Origin: Spirochaetaceae bacterium
GTDB lineage: Bacteria > Spirochaetota > Spirochaetia > Treponematales > Breznakiellaceae
Assembly (NCBI GenBank): GCA_031290205.1
Contig: JAITNZ010000225.1
Span: 1 to 12,769 of the forward strand
Direction of reading: 5' to 3'
Length of the DNA: 12,769 nucleotides
Shown here in pieces: positions 1-6,197 of this stretch (the stretch's first letter is position 1; every line of letters starts with the position of its first letter). The translations under genes were made by a program, and so were the position numbers. Below the pieces are notes generated by a model. It was not told the DNA's origin and ran no database searches. It saw only the letters and a program-made list of their open reading frames with translations.

Positions 1-133
1 CCCCCCCCGTTATTCAGAATTTGAAAATTAACCACGACACGAACAGAAGAGGGGGGACAGGGAACAGGGTTTTACTTCGAACTATCAGAATATTACATGG
101 AGGGCGCTGATGTAGCAAAGAAAAATCTTACCC
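1..133. other. Intergenic DNA downstream of the metal-transporter ATPase gene, no gene seen
   Basis: No credible coding frame was found on either strand. The segment opens with a run of eight C at 1-8. It also holds an inverted copy of the heptamer unit at 58-69 (CAGGGAACAGGG), facing the array at 134-182. A metal-transport permease gene would be expected downstream of the ATPase gene, but it is not present in these 133 bases. It may lie beyond the window or elsewhere. Confidence 0.5.
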
Positions 134-182
134 GTTCCCCGTTCCCCGTTCCCCGTTCCCTGTTCCCTGTTCCCTGTTCCCT
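134..182. repeat. Heptameric tandem array, 7 units of GTTCCCY
   Basis: Seven uninterrupted 7-bp units are visible. The first three read GTTCCCC and the last four GTTCCCT, so the array has two blocks of variants, a pattern typical of slippage or unequal exchange. It lies 2 nt after the stop codon of the ABC ATPase gene and would be transcribed as the start of its 3' untranslated region. An opposite-strand copy at 58-69 could pair with it. Simple heptamer arrays of this kind occur in several bacterial lineages; no function is shown here. Confidence 0.9.
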
Positions 183-183
183 A

Positions 184-948
184 CTACACACCCCCATACC
201 CCTTCTTCAAACCCCCGCTATCATGATCGAGGTGCAAAAAATATTTGCCTATATCGGAGGCTACATACTCAGCGCTGGCGCCGTAAAATAGTTGTTTGTT
301 TTTTAAGTGGAGTATCGTATTCGCATAGCGGATGGCGGCGGGAATGTCGTGCGTTACCATGATGATCGTAAGACCCAGCTCCTCGTTTAATTGTTTTAGC
401 AACGTATAGACCTCCGCGCTGATCAGGGGGTCGAGCCCCGCCGCAGGTTCATCGAGCACCAGCAGTGTCCGCGACGCGCAGAGCGCCCTCGCTAAGAGAA
501 CACGCCGCTGCTGCCCGCCGGAAAGTTCGCGAAAACAATGGTGCTTCAAGTGGTCGATGCCAAGCCGCTTCATGTTTTCAAGCGCGTCATCTTTTTCTTT
601 GCGCGAATAAAACGGGCGATAAAATTGCATCCTGCCCAGATGCCCCGACAGCACTATTTCATAGACGCCGGCGGGGAAATCTTTTTTTTCCGCCGTCTGC
701 TGCGATAGATAGGCGATGTCGTTTCTTTTAAGTTCGCCTGCAAAGACAAGTTTGCCGGCAAGCGGCGGGATAAGGCGCAAGATGCCTTTTACGACGGTGC
801 TTTTCCCCGAGCCGTTTTCGCCGACTATGCAGAGGTAATCGCCGCGCTGTACGCCCCAATTGAGGTCGCTCACGACGGCGCGACCCTCATACCCGAATGA
901 GGTTTTTTCGCATGTTACTAAGTGGTTCATCGTGTTCATCATGTTCAT
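184..948 (-). CDS. Metal ABC transporter ATP-binding protein (ZnuC/TroB-like)
   Basis: This is the cytoplasmic ATPase subunit of an ABC importer, most likely for zinc or manganese. All ATPase motifs are intact in the 254-aa product: Walker A GENGSGKST at 43-51, Q-loop YLSQQ near 80-84, signature LSGGQQ at 142-147, Walker B LLVLDEP at 162-168 and switch histidine H200. The stretch VYEIVLSGHLGR and the following RPFYSRKEK resemble ZnuC/AdcC-type proteins, which sets the substrate guess. The size is normal for the family. Its ATG overlaps the lipoprotein stop as ATGA. In-frame ATGs at 948, 942, 939 and 930 compete, and no Shine-Dalgarno precedes any of them, so coupled translation is likely. No permease or binding-protein gene is in the window. 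Family assignment is firm; the metal is inferred. Confidence 0.9.
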   Translation of the reverse strand: MNMMNTMNHLVTCEKTSFGYEGRAVVSDLNWGVQRGDYLCIVGENGSGKSTVVKGILRLIPPLAGKLVFAGELKRNDIAYLSQQTAEKKDFPAGVYEIVLSGHLGRMQFYRPFYSRKEKDDALENMKRLGIDHLKHHCFRELSGGQQRRVLLARALCASRTLLVLDEPAAGLDPLISAEVYTLLKQLNEELGLTIIMVTHDIPAAIRYANTILHLKNKQLFYGASAEYVASDIGKYFLHLDHDSGGLKKGYGGV

Positions 949-951
949 CGT
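925..951. repeat. 9-bp x3 tandem repeat over the start of the ABC ATPase gene
   Basis: Three adjacent 9-bp units read GTTCATCGT, GTTCATCAT and GTTCATCGT. On the coding (minus) strand each unit supplies an in-frame ATG-AAC, giving the unusual N-terminus MNMMNTMNH. The stop codon of the preceding gene lies in the outermost unit. Because units are 9 bp, gain or loss keeps the frame but changes the number of start codons. Confidence 0.85.
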
Positions 952-2363
952 ATATCAAAATAGAATTTATTCAAATACGCCATCCGTCCAAGCGCGGCAT
1001 CGTAGCGCGCGCTCTGCGGAAAATCACTGGTGATATGCCGGTAGGCGTCGAGCGCCGCCTTGATGTTGCGCGCCGGGCTATTTGCCTCGAAACTCTGCCC
1101 GTAAAGCCACCACGCCTCATCATCGAGGGCGATGAGCGAATTTTGAAGCAGGTCGAGCGAGGCAATCGCTTCGGGAAATTTCTTCGCCTCGAAATCAGCA
1201 CGCGCTTGTGCAAGATATTTTTCCCCCTCAGGTTTTTCCTCAGGCTTTTCCTCCCGCGCACCCTCGCTGGGTGATGCAGGCTCAGATTTTTCCTCCGGCG
1301 CCACCGACTCGGTAGCGGTGGCGGTGCTTGGTAACCCGCCCGTGTTGTTCACGGCGCCTACAGCCGGGGACCAGCGCGGCTCGGCTATAGCGCGGACCCC
1401 GCCGAGATAGCCCGTCGGCAGCGATTCAGTGTTTTCGCCGACGCTCACGCGCACCGTATCGTTGACATAGTAGTTATGAACAAAATCCTGCTTGTTGAAT
1501 TTAAGCGCATATTCGCCGGGAACTTCCGCCCGAAACACAAAAGTCTGCCCCTCCTCGTCAAGCCGCCGCGAATCGTAAGAGAGCCCCCGCCGCGAATCCG
1601 CCTCGCCCAAAAAGACCCAGCCCGCCCCCACATAGGGCACCTCGACAAGCTGCCCCACGACGGCGCGGACGGCGCGGGAAACATTGTCCACTTCCTTTGG
1701 GGCAGTCTCCTCAGGGTGCGTCCGCGCCGGCAGTGGCGGTGAAGGCGACGTAAACGGCGCCTCAGGCGCTGCCTCTAGCGCCGCCCCAGTTACAGGCGCA
1801 GGCGGGGGCAGCTCGGCGGGTTTCACCGAGCGCGGCGGCTCCGGCGCCGGCTTCGGCGGGGGGGGGGGCGCCACAGGTGTAGCCGCCGGTGCGGGTTTCG
1901 GCGGCGGCGGCGCTTTGGTCGGCTCAGGCGGCGGCTCTTTGGTCGGCTCAGCCACAGGCACAAGTATCGCCGCAATTTCAGGTGCAGGCGCAGACTCAGC
2001 CTTTGGCGGTGCATCAGGCACTTCGGGCAGTGACTCGGGCGTGGACAGTGACTCGGGCGTGGGCAGTGCCTCAGGCGTGGGCAGTGCCTCAGACACCTCC
2101 GGGTCGGGCGGCGCGTCTTTGGCGGCGACGACTTCGGGAACATCGGAGTCAGGCTCCGCCGGAATAAAGGCGAGCGCAGAGGGCGGGGCTTCTTCACGGG
2201 GTACAAGCTGCGCCTCTTCATCCTCGATCGGCGCGGGACTGGCGAGAGCGGCGTCCTCACCCTTCTCGCTCTCGTTCGGGTCAAGCGGATTGAAAGACGC
2301 GCAGGAGGCGAGCATGAGGGCAAGCAGAAGCGCGAGGGGAAAAAAAGTGCGGAAACAAATCAT
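945..2363 (-). CDS. Proline-rich lipoprotein with TPR-like C-terminus
   Basis: Predicted exported lipoprotein of 472 aa. The N-terminus is a hydrophobic signal with lipobox L18-A19-S20-C21. Residues 30-225 are low-complexity Pro/Ala/Glu, including hexapeptide repeats near 93-113 and Pro-Lys-Ala runs at 138-190, and probably span periplasm or cell wall. Residues 225-312 form a Gly/aromatic, beta-rich block, possibly Ig-like. After a second Glu/Pro linker, 381-472 is helical and TPR-like, with YLAQARADFEAKKFPEAIASL and YGQSFEANSPARNIKAAL, resembling tails of YbgF/BamD-type envelope proteins. The start has a GGAG at 2372-2375, 8 nt away. It overlaps the upstream gene and the downstream ATPase gene by 4 bases each. 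An 11-C run on the coding strand encodes P166-P169. I do not recognise a named family; a cell-envelope role is inferred. Confidence 0.85.
   Translation of the reverse strand: MICFRTFFPLALLLALMLASCASFNPLDPNESEKGEDAALASPAPIEDEEAQLVPREEAPPSALAFIPAEPDSDVPEVVAAKDAPPDPEVSEALPTPEALPTPESLSTPESLPEVPDAPPKAESAPAPEIAAILVPVAEPTKEPPPEPTKAPPPPKPAPAATPVAPPPPPKPAPEPPRSVKPAELPPPAPVTGAALEAAPEAPFTSPSPPLPARTHPEETAPKEVDNVSRAVRAVVGQLVEVPYVGAGWVFLGEADSRRGLSYDSRRLDEEGQTFVFRAEVPGEYALKFNKQDFVHNYYVNDTVRVSVGENTESLPTGYLGGVRAIAEPRWSPAVGAVNNTGGLPSTATATESVAPEEKSEPASPSEGAREEKPEEKPEGEKYLAQARADFEAKKFPEAIASLDLLQNSLIALDDEAWWLYGQSFEANSPARNIKAALDAYRHITSDFPQSARYDAALGRMAYLNKFYFDIR
1858..1868. repeat. 11-G homopolymer tract inside the lipoprotein gene
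   Basis: Eleven consecutive G on the plus strand (C on the coding strand) encode P166 through most of P169 of the lipoprotein. Loss of one base would move translation into a frame that ends at the TGA at 1823-1825, about 15 codons later, removing the beta-rich and TPR-like domains. Tracts this long are classic slippage sites; variation itself is not shown by one sequence. Confidence 0.9.
2026..2097. repeat. 18-bp x4 imperfect tandem repeat in the lipoprotein gene
   Basis: Four contiguous 18-bp units start at 2026, 2044, 2062 and 2080. They have the consensus GGCAGTGMCTCRGGCGTG, and the last unit diverges at its end. They encode hexapeptides of the type (P/S)TPE(A/S)L around residues 93-113 of the proline-rich stalk. 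The 18-bp unit preserves the frame, so copy-number change would only lengthen or shorten the stalk. Confidence 0.85.
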
Positions 2364-2839
2364 GGGACACGCTCCAAGAGCTTGTCGAGGGTGGCGTCGA
2401 TCTGCTGTCGCCAGAAATCCTCCCCGTATTCCAGCGGGTTGGTCCAGAACGCTTCCGCCTCTTCCGCCGTCCAGCGTGTCTTTTGCTCTTGCTCCAAAAT
2501 CACCGACGGCAGGAAATCAGGCTCGTCGGGCAGGAAAAGGTCTTCCTCTCGCAAGCGGTCGGGAACAAAAATATCAACAAGCGGCTTTTTTTCAGTCCCC
2601 ATGCTGATTTTCACAATAACAATGATGATAAGGATGAGGAGGACAGCCCCCGCGCCGCCATAGAGGATGAGCTTGCGCGCCTGCTCCGTAGTGAAAATCT
2701 TTTTCCTGCGCACCAGTTCTGAGGTAAAAAATTTTTCCCCGCTCGCTTGCTCTTTTTTGAGGGAAAAAATCTCGCGCGCAGACCTTATGCCGGCGCTCAG
2801 TTTTTCGTGGATGCCACTAGCAATATCCCCTAATCCCAT
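2360..2839 (-). CDS. Small single-pass membrane protein of unknown function
   Basis: A 159-aa protein I do not recognise. The N-terminal 55 residues are basic and amphipathic (for example LVRRKKIFTTEQARKL). One strong membrane segment follows at about 57-78 (LILYGGAGAVLLILIIIVIV). An acidic 80-residue tail then contains DRLREEDLFLPDEPDFLPS and an aromatic stretch FWTNPLEYGEDFW. Positive charges before the segment suggest an N-in, C-out orientation. I chose the ATG at 2839, which lies 17 nt after the hisS stop with a G-rich stretch before it. A longer frame from 2917 would add 26 very basic residues that overlap the hisS end and look artificial. Its stop overlaps the lipoprotein start as ATGA, so the two may act together in the envelope. 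Confidence 0.75.
   Translation of the reverse strand: MGLGDIASGIHEKLSAGIRSAREIFSLKKEQASGEKFFTSELVRRKKIFTTEQARKLILYGGAGAVLLILIIIVIVKISMGTEKKPLVDIFVPDRLREEDLFLPDEPDFLPSVILEQEQKTRWTAEEAEAFWTNPLEYGEDFWRQQIDATLDKLLERVP
2372..2375 (-). promoter_or_regulatory. Ribosome binding site of the lipoprotein gene
   Basis: The coding strand reads GGAG, 8 nt before the ATG at 2363. This supports the start that yields an intact signal peptide and lipobox. Confidence 0.6.
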
Positions 2840-2855
2840 GCCGCCCCCCGCCCGC

Positions 2856-4196
2856 TCACAACGAAGCCGCGTCCCCCGCTGCTTTTTCCGTTTCCTTTGC
2901 CGAAGTAAGCGCCTCAATCAGCTCTGCAAGGGAAAGCCCCTCGCGGTTTGTCCGCGTGCGAATATCACGGAGCGTCCACGAAGCCGCGCCCTCTGCGGAC
3001 GGCACGATAACCCAGCGGATGCCCCGTTTTTCCGCCATGACAAACTGAGTGAGGAGCTTTTTCGCTTCGTCAAACACATCGCAGGCAATGCCCGCCGCGC
3101 GGAGTTTTAAAGCCAGCGCCTGATACCGTCCGCCCGCCGCCTCGTCCACGCAGGCGAGCGCGCAGGCGGCGTAGGTTTTCCGCGCGGCGGCGGTTTTTTC
3201 GAGCGTTTCGAGCGCGGCAATCAGCCGGTCGAGCCCCACCGAAGCGCCGACGCCGGGGAGCGGCTCCTTCGAATAGAGCGCGAGGAGCCTGTCGTATCTC
3301 CCGCCGGAACAGACCGACCCTATAGTCGGCAGCGCGTTCAAAAAACTTTCGCAGACGATGCCGGTATAGTAGTCGAGCCCCCGCGTTATCGACGGGTCGA
3401 GGGTGAACGCGCCTTCGACCCCTGCATCAACCAAAAACTGATGAATAAGCGCAAGACGCTCGGAGTCGGGGGTCGCGCCGCCGGCAGCCTCGCGCATCAT
3501 CCTCAGTGTTGAGTCCCAATCACCCTTAAAATCAACAAATTGCAGCACCGCCTCGGCTTTTTCGCTGTCGGTCAACGTCGCAAGCAGCGCAAAAACTTCT
3601 TCCCGCCCGATTTTCGAGAGCTTGTCCACCGTGCGGAGAATCTCGACGCGCTTGTCCTCCACGCAGAGCTTTTTCAAAAAGCTGTTGAAGAGCCCCCGGT
3701 GGTTCACATGGATAGTCGCATCGCCTGCGCCGCAGGTCTCGAGCGCGTTCTTCATCATCAGCAGAATTTCAAAATCCGCCGCGGCGGAGTCCGCCCCGAT
3801 AATGTCGAAATCGCACTGGGTGAACTCACGGTAGCGCCCCTTTTGCGTGTTTTCGCCGCGCCAGACCTTGGCAATCTGATAGCGCTTGAACGGAAAGCTC
3901 AGCTCGGCGCGGTGTTCGGCGACAAAACGGGCAAAAGGCACCGTCAAATCAAAGCGGAGCGCCACATCACGCCCCCCGTTATCGGTAAAGCGGTAGACCT
4001 GCTTCTCCGTCTCGCCCCCAGCTTTTCCCAGCAGTATCTCGGTATATTCCAGCGCCGGCGTATCAATCGGCAGAAACGCAAAATTGCGGAAACCGGCTTC
4101 GAGCTTTTCAGTCAAATCCCGCCGCATTATCTCCTGCGCGGGCAGAAAATCCCGAAACCCCTTGAGTACCTTCGGTGTTATCAATTTGAGCCCCAC
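2856..4196 (-). CDS. hisS: Histidyl-tRNA synthetase
   Basis: Class II aminoacyl-tRNA synthetase charging tRNA-His with histidine in the cytoplasm. The product is 446 aa by the longest frame. Class II motif 2 is intact at about 103-134 (KRYQIAKVWRGEN, then YREFTQCDFDIIG, with R113). The histidine-specific RGLDYYTG loop is at 272-279 and motif 3 GVGASVGLDRLI at 315-326. The N-terminal KVLKGFRDFLP is typical, and an anticodon-binding domain covers about 341-430. The first possible start is a GTG at 4196. A TTG at 4184 forms a TTGA overlap with the upstream stop, has GGGG about 8 nt before it, and gives the more family-like start MITPKVLKG, so I think 4184 is at least as likely. It is second in the operon, after the nuclease-like gene. 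Confidence 0.97.
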   Translation of the reverse strand: MGLKLITPKVLKGFRDFLPAQEIMRRDLTEKLEAGFRNFAFLPIDTPALEYTEILLGKAGGETEKQVYRFTDNGGRDVALRFDLTVPFARFVAEHRAELSFPFKRYQIAKVWRGENTQKGRYREFTQCDFDIIGADSAAADFEILLMMKNALETCGAGDATIHVNHRGLFNSFLKKLCVEDKRVEILRTVDKLSKIGREEVFALLATLTDSEKAEAVLQFVDFKGDWDSTLRMMREAAGGATPDSERLALIHQFLVDAGVEGAFTLDPSITRGLDYYTGIVCESFLNALPTIGSVCSGGRYDRLLALYSKEPLPGVGASVGLDRLIAALETLEKTAAARKTYAACALACVDEAAGGRYQALALKLRAAGIACDVFDEAKKLLTQFVMAEKRGIRWVIVPSAEGAASWTLRDIRTRTNREGLSLAELIEALTSAKETEKAAGDAASL

Positions 4197-4858
4197 ACCG
4201 CCGGCTTGGTATCGGGCGCTTCTATTCTGACAGAATCGCCGTCAGGCTCCAGCACGAAAAGTCCGCGCATTTTGGCGTAATCTTTTGTCGACTGCGTTAT
4301 CTTTATCCCCGCTACGGCGCCGTAGAGCGTCTTGCCGCCAAGCAGCCCGTTTTCCGTAGTTGCCAGCTTTTTAATCCGCGTGATATGCTTGTCTACATCG
4401 CCGCGGGTCAGACGCGCCTTCGCCTCGCCAAGCAGCGCGATCTTCGTGTTGAGCAGCAGCCAGTCCAGCTCCGCAATAGGACGCTTCGTGCCGCGCTCGT
4501 TTATTTCGACATTCCGCAGCACATCATCAAAATCCAGACCATACTTGATGAACTTCTTTAACAAACCTGAGGTGAGCATACCCTCCGCGAGGTCGCCAAA
4601 CCGGTTGCCAATATCGCCGAACTGCTTGGTCGTTTTTGCCCACATCCGGTCAAGCTTAGCCTCGTTTTCCTTAAACATCTTTTTCATTTCCTGAAAATCC
4701 CTGTCGGTTTCCTGAAACTTCTTGTCGGTTTCCTTAGACTGTTGGGCGATTTCCTTAAACTCTTTGGCGATTTCCTGAAACATCTGTCTTGTTTCCCTCA
4801 GTCCCGCCAGGACCTCCTTGAAGGTCGTCTCCTCCTGCTCTTGCTCTGTCGTTTCCAT
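4181..4858 (-). CDS. Coiled-coil protein with PD-(D/E)XK nuclease-like domain
   Basis: A 225-aa cytoplasmic protein in two parts. Residues 10-85 form a charged coiled coil with short repeats (KETDKKFQETDRDFQEMKKM). Residues 95-215 look like a restriction-endonuclease fold: D132 in AELDWLLL, then E145-x-K147 in LLGEAKA, the spacing expected of a PD-(D/E)XK active site, followed by conserved GKTLYGAVAGIK near 175-186. It resembles the DUF3782/DUF1626-like families that I recall as frequent in treponemes and of unknown role. The ATG has a strong AGGAG 6 nt upstream and a good promoter before it, so it is the operon's first gene, ahead of hisS. A related C-terminal fragment lies at 10046-10255. 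Nuclease activity is inferred from the motif only. Confidence 0.8.
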   Translation of the reverse strand: METTEQEQEETTFKEVLAGLRETRQMFQEIAKEFKEIAQQSKETDKKFQETDRDFQEMKKMFKENEAKLDRMWAKTTKQFGDIGNRFGDLAEGMLTSGLLKKFIKYGLDFDDVLRNVEINERGTKRPIAELDWLLLNTKIALLGEAKARLTRGDVDKHITRIKKLATTENGLLGGKTLYGAVAGIKITQSTKDYAKMRGLFVLEPDGDSVRIEAPDTKPAVWGSN

Positions 4859-4864
4859 ATTAAA

Positions 4865-4869
4865 CTCCT
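4865..4869 (-). promoter_or_regulatory. Ribosome binding site of the operon's first gene
   Basis: AGGAG on the minus strand lies 6 nt before the ATG at 4858. It is the best Shine-Dalgarno of the operon and fixes the start of the nuclease-like protein. Confidence 0.75.
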
Positions 4870-4879
4870 AACAGTGTCC

Positions 4880-4909
4880 AGTATACCATAGTTCCCCGCA
4901 TTTTGTCAT
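4880..4909 (-). promoter_or_regulatory. Sigma-70-like promoter of the hisS / lipoprotein / ABC operon
   Basis: On the minus strand, -35 ATGACA (4909-4904) is separated by 18 nt from -10 TATACT (4885-4880). A TGG just before the -10 resembles an extended -10 element. Transcription would start near 4873, leaving a leader of about 15 nt that contains the AGGAG site. No other convincing promoter was seen within the five-gene run, which supports a single operon. Confidence 0.65.
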
Positions 4910-4914
4910 CACAG

Positions 4915-4944
4915 GCACCAGCATCTCCCCATTTGTGCTGGTGC
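4915..4944. repeat. Inverted repeat upstream of the operon promoter
   Basis: GCACCAGCA (4915-4923) and TGCTGGTGC (4936-4944) form a perfect 9-bp stem around a 12-nt spacer. There is no T-run on either side, so it is a poor terminator. It sits just upstream of the minus-strand -35 box, where a regulator might bind; that role is a guess. Confidence 0.6.
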
Positions 4945-5166
4945 TAACGTCAGGATCATCCTCCGCAGCCCAAGTGGTGAGGGCTTCCCGACGAATTAGG
5001 GGGGTGTTGGGTTTGTCGGCTTACAGTGAAGCCATAACGGTGAAGCGCAGGGGGTAATTCGGAAGGATGATAAGTTAGGAGGGGGGAAGTCCATCAGGCT
5101 GCTTGGGAGCGGGCGCTGTCAAATTATCTCAAGCTTGAAGAAAAAGCTGCCGATAATACAGGTATT

Positions 5167-6186
5167 ATGGGTATTATTTATGAAAAAAAACTTACCGTGC
5201 TCGGTTTATTTCTGCTGATGGGTATTACGAGTGTCGGTCTCTTTGCAATAGAAAACAACACAAACGAGAAAAGTGAAATTACCGTAAACACCAATTTCCC
5301 CGATATATACCGGCAGGATACGGTCAATACAATACGGATAATAGAAGCATCGCTGCCTGCCGGAGCGGATACGCAGGAGGAGGTGGAGCAAAAACAGAAG
5401 GGTGTGCTACCCCCACAGTCGCTCCTACTCAACAATGATATTTTAGCGTATTACGGGCATCCTAATTCAAAAAACATGGGGATACTCGGGCGGCATTCAA
5501 AAGAAGTATTAAACGAAAAACTTACCGCGCTTGCCGAGGAATATAAGGCTGAAAGCGGCGGAAAGGATATACTAAAGGCATTTTATATTATTTTTGGAAC
5601 CTGCTGGCCCGCCGGTGATATAGGCATCATTTCTGATGCACGTATAAAAGAATATATTGATTATGCGAAGGAACATGATATGCTCGTCTTTCTTGATCAT
5701 CAGATTGGAAGATTCGATCCTATCGATTCCCTAAAACGAATGCTCCCATACCTCAAATATGATAACGTTCACCTCGCGCTTGACCCTGAATGGCGGACGA
5801 CAAAACCATCCGCAGAAATCGGCAGCATCACCGCCGATGAAATAAATCGCGCCCAACAAATCATGGAAGAATATATCATTGCTAACGATATTTCAGGCGA
5901 GCGCCTACTCGTTATTCATCAGTTTAACTATGTAATGATAAAAAACAGGAAGCAGGTTAAAGCTGATTTCGAGCGCGTCCGTTTAGTGCTCTGTATGGAC
6001 GGGCATGGCTCCCCTGCAAAAAAGCGAGGCACCTATGCGTTCAACGCCGAGGCGACAAATATTCCAGTAAAAGCGTTTAAGCTCTTTTATAATGAACAGG
6101 GCAATACCGGCGTCGATATTCCGTTGCTTACCCCCAAAGAAGTGTATGCGCTTAACCCGCGTCCCATGTTGATAATGTATCAGTAG
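5167..6186 (+). CDS. Predicted exported alpha/beta (TIM-barrel-like) protein
   Basis: A 339-aa protein I cannot name. Residues 8-28 are a hydrophobic signal or anchor (KLTVLGLFLLMGITSVGLFA), then a 60-residue polar linker. From about 92 the strand pattern suggests a TIM barrel related to glycoside-hydrolase-like folds: ILAYYGHP, FYIIFGT, LVFLDHQIG, HLALDPEW, LLVIHQF and LVLCMDGHG. Acidic and histidine residues at strand ends (D177, H178, D206, E208, H251, D278) could form an active site. The substrate is unknown. The ATG at 5167 has only a weak AGG before it. A second ATG at 5180, followed by eight A, is one base out of frame and with a ninth A would give the classic signal start MKKKLTV. The next gene begins 11 nt downstream. 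The start is therefore uncertain. Confidence 0.75.
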   Translation: MGIIYEKKLTVLGLFLLMGITSVGLFAIENNTNEKSEITVNTNFPDIYRQDTVNTIRIIEASLPAGADTQEEVEQKQKGVLPPQSLLLNNDILAYYGHPNSKNMGILGRHSKEVLNEKLTALAEEYKAESGGKDILKAFYIIFGTCWPAGDIGIISDARIKEYIDYAKEHDMLVFLDHQIGRFDPIDSLKRMLPYLKYDNVHLALDPEWRTTKPSAEIGSITADEINRAQQIMEEYIIANDISGERLLVIHQFNYVMIKNRKQVKADFERVRLVLCMDGHGSPAKKRGTYAFNAEATNIPVKAFKLFYNEQGNTGVDIPLLTPKEVYALNPRPMLIMYQ

Positions 6187-6197
6187 CATGGTCTGCT

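Larger units (their letters stand above)
4859..5166. other. Divergent intergenic region with inverted repeats
   Basis: This stretch separates the minus-strand operon from the plus-strand signalling genes. It contains the minus-strand promoter, a 9-bp inverted repeat (4915-4944), a short GGCTT-ACAGTG-AAGCC hairpin (5018-5033) that overlaps a GTGAAGC direct repeat, and a G-rich purine stretch near 5046-5090. I saw no complete gene. A minus frame open from 5020 to 4868 lacks a plausible start. A plus frame open from 5074 runs in phase into the next gene. No clear promoter was found for the plus-strand genes. Confidence 0.5.

Noticed and set aside
1684..2607. 307-aa plus-strand frame rich in Gly, Ser and Ala
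   Set aside because: It is the mirror of the proline-rich stalk of the minus-strand lipoprotein; GC-rich low-complexity DNA leaves the opposite strand open. There is no signal, motif or ribosome site.
2840..2917. Longer start for the small membrane protein, adding 26 residues
   Set aside because: The extension overlaps the hisS end and is an Arg/Lys-rich artefact. The ATG at 2839 lies just after the hisS stop and starts a normal-looking protein.
3540..4280. 246-aa plus-strand frame opposite hisS
   Set aside because: It lies fully antisense to an unmistakable histidyl-tRNA synthetase with intact motifs and shows no domain of its own.
4868..5020. 51-codon open minus frame ending LWYTGHC before the operon
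   Set aside because: It has no ATG or GTG near its beginning and no ribosome site, and it runs through the promoter of the operon. It could be a gene remnant, but I could not support that.
5135..5157. TTGAAG and GATAAT as a promoter for the plus-strand genes
   Set aside because: The spacer is only 11 nt, too short for a sigma-70 promoter, so no promoter was called there.
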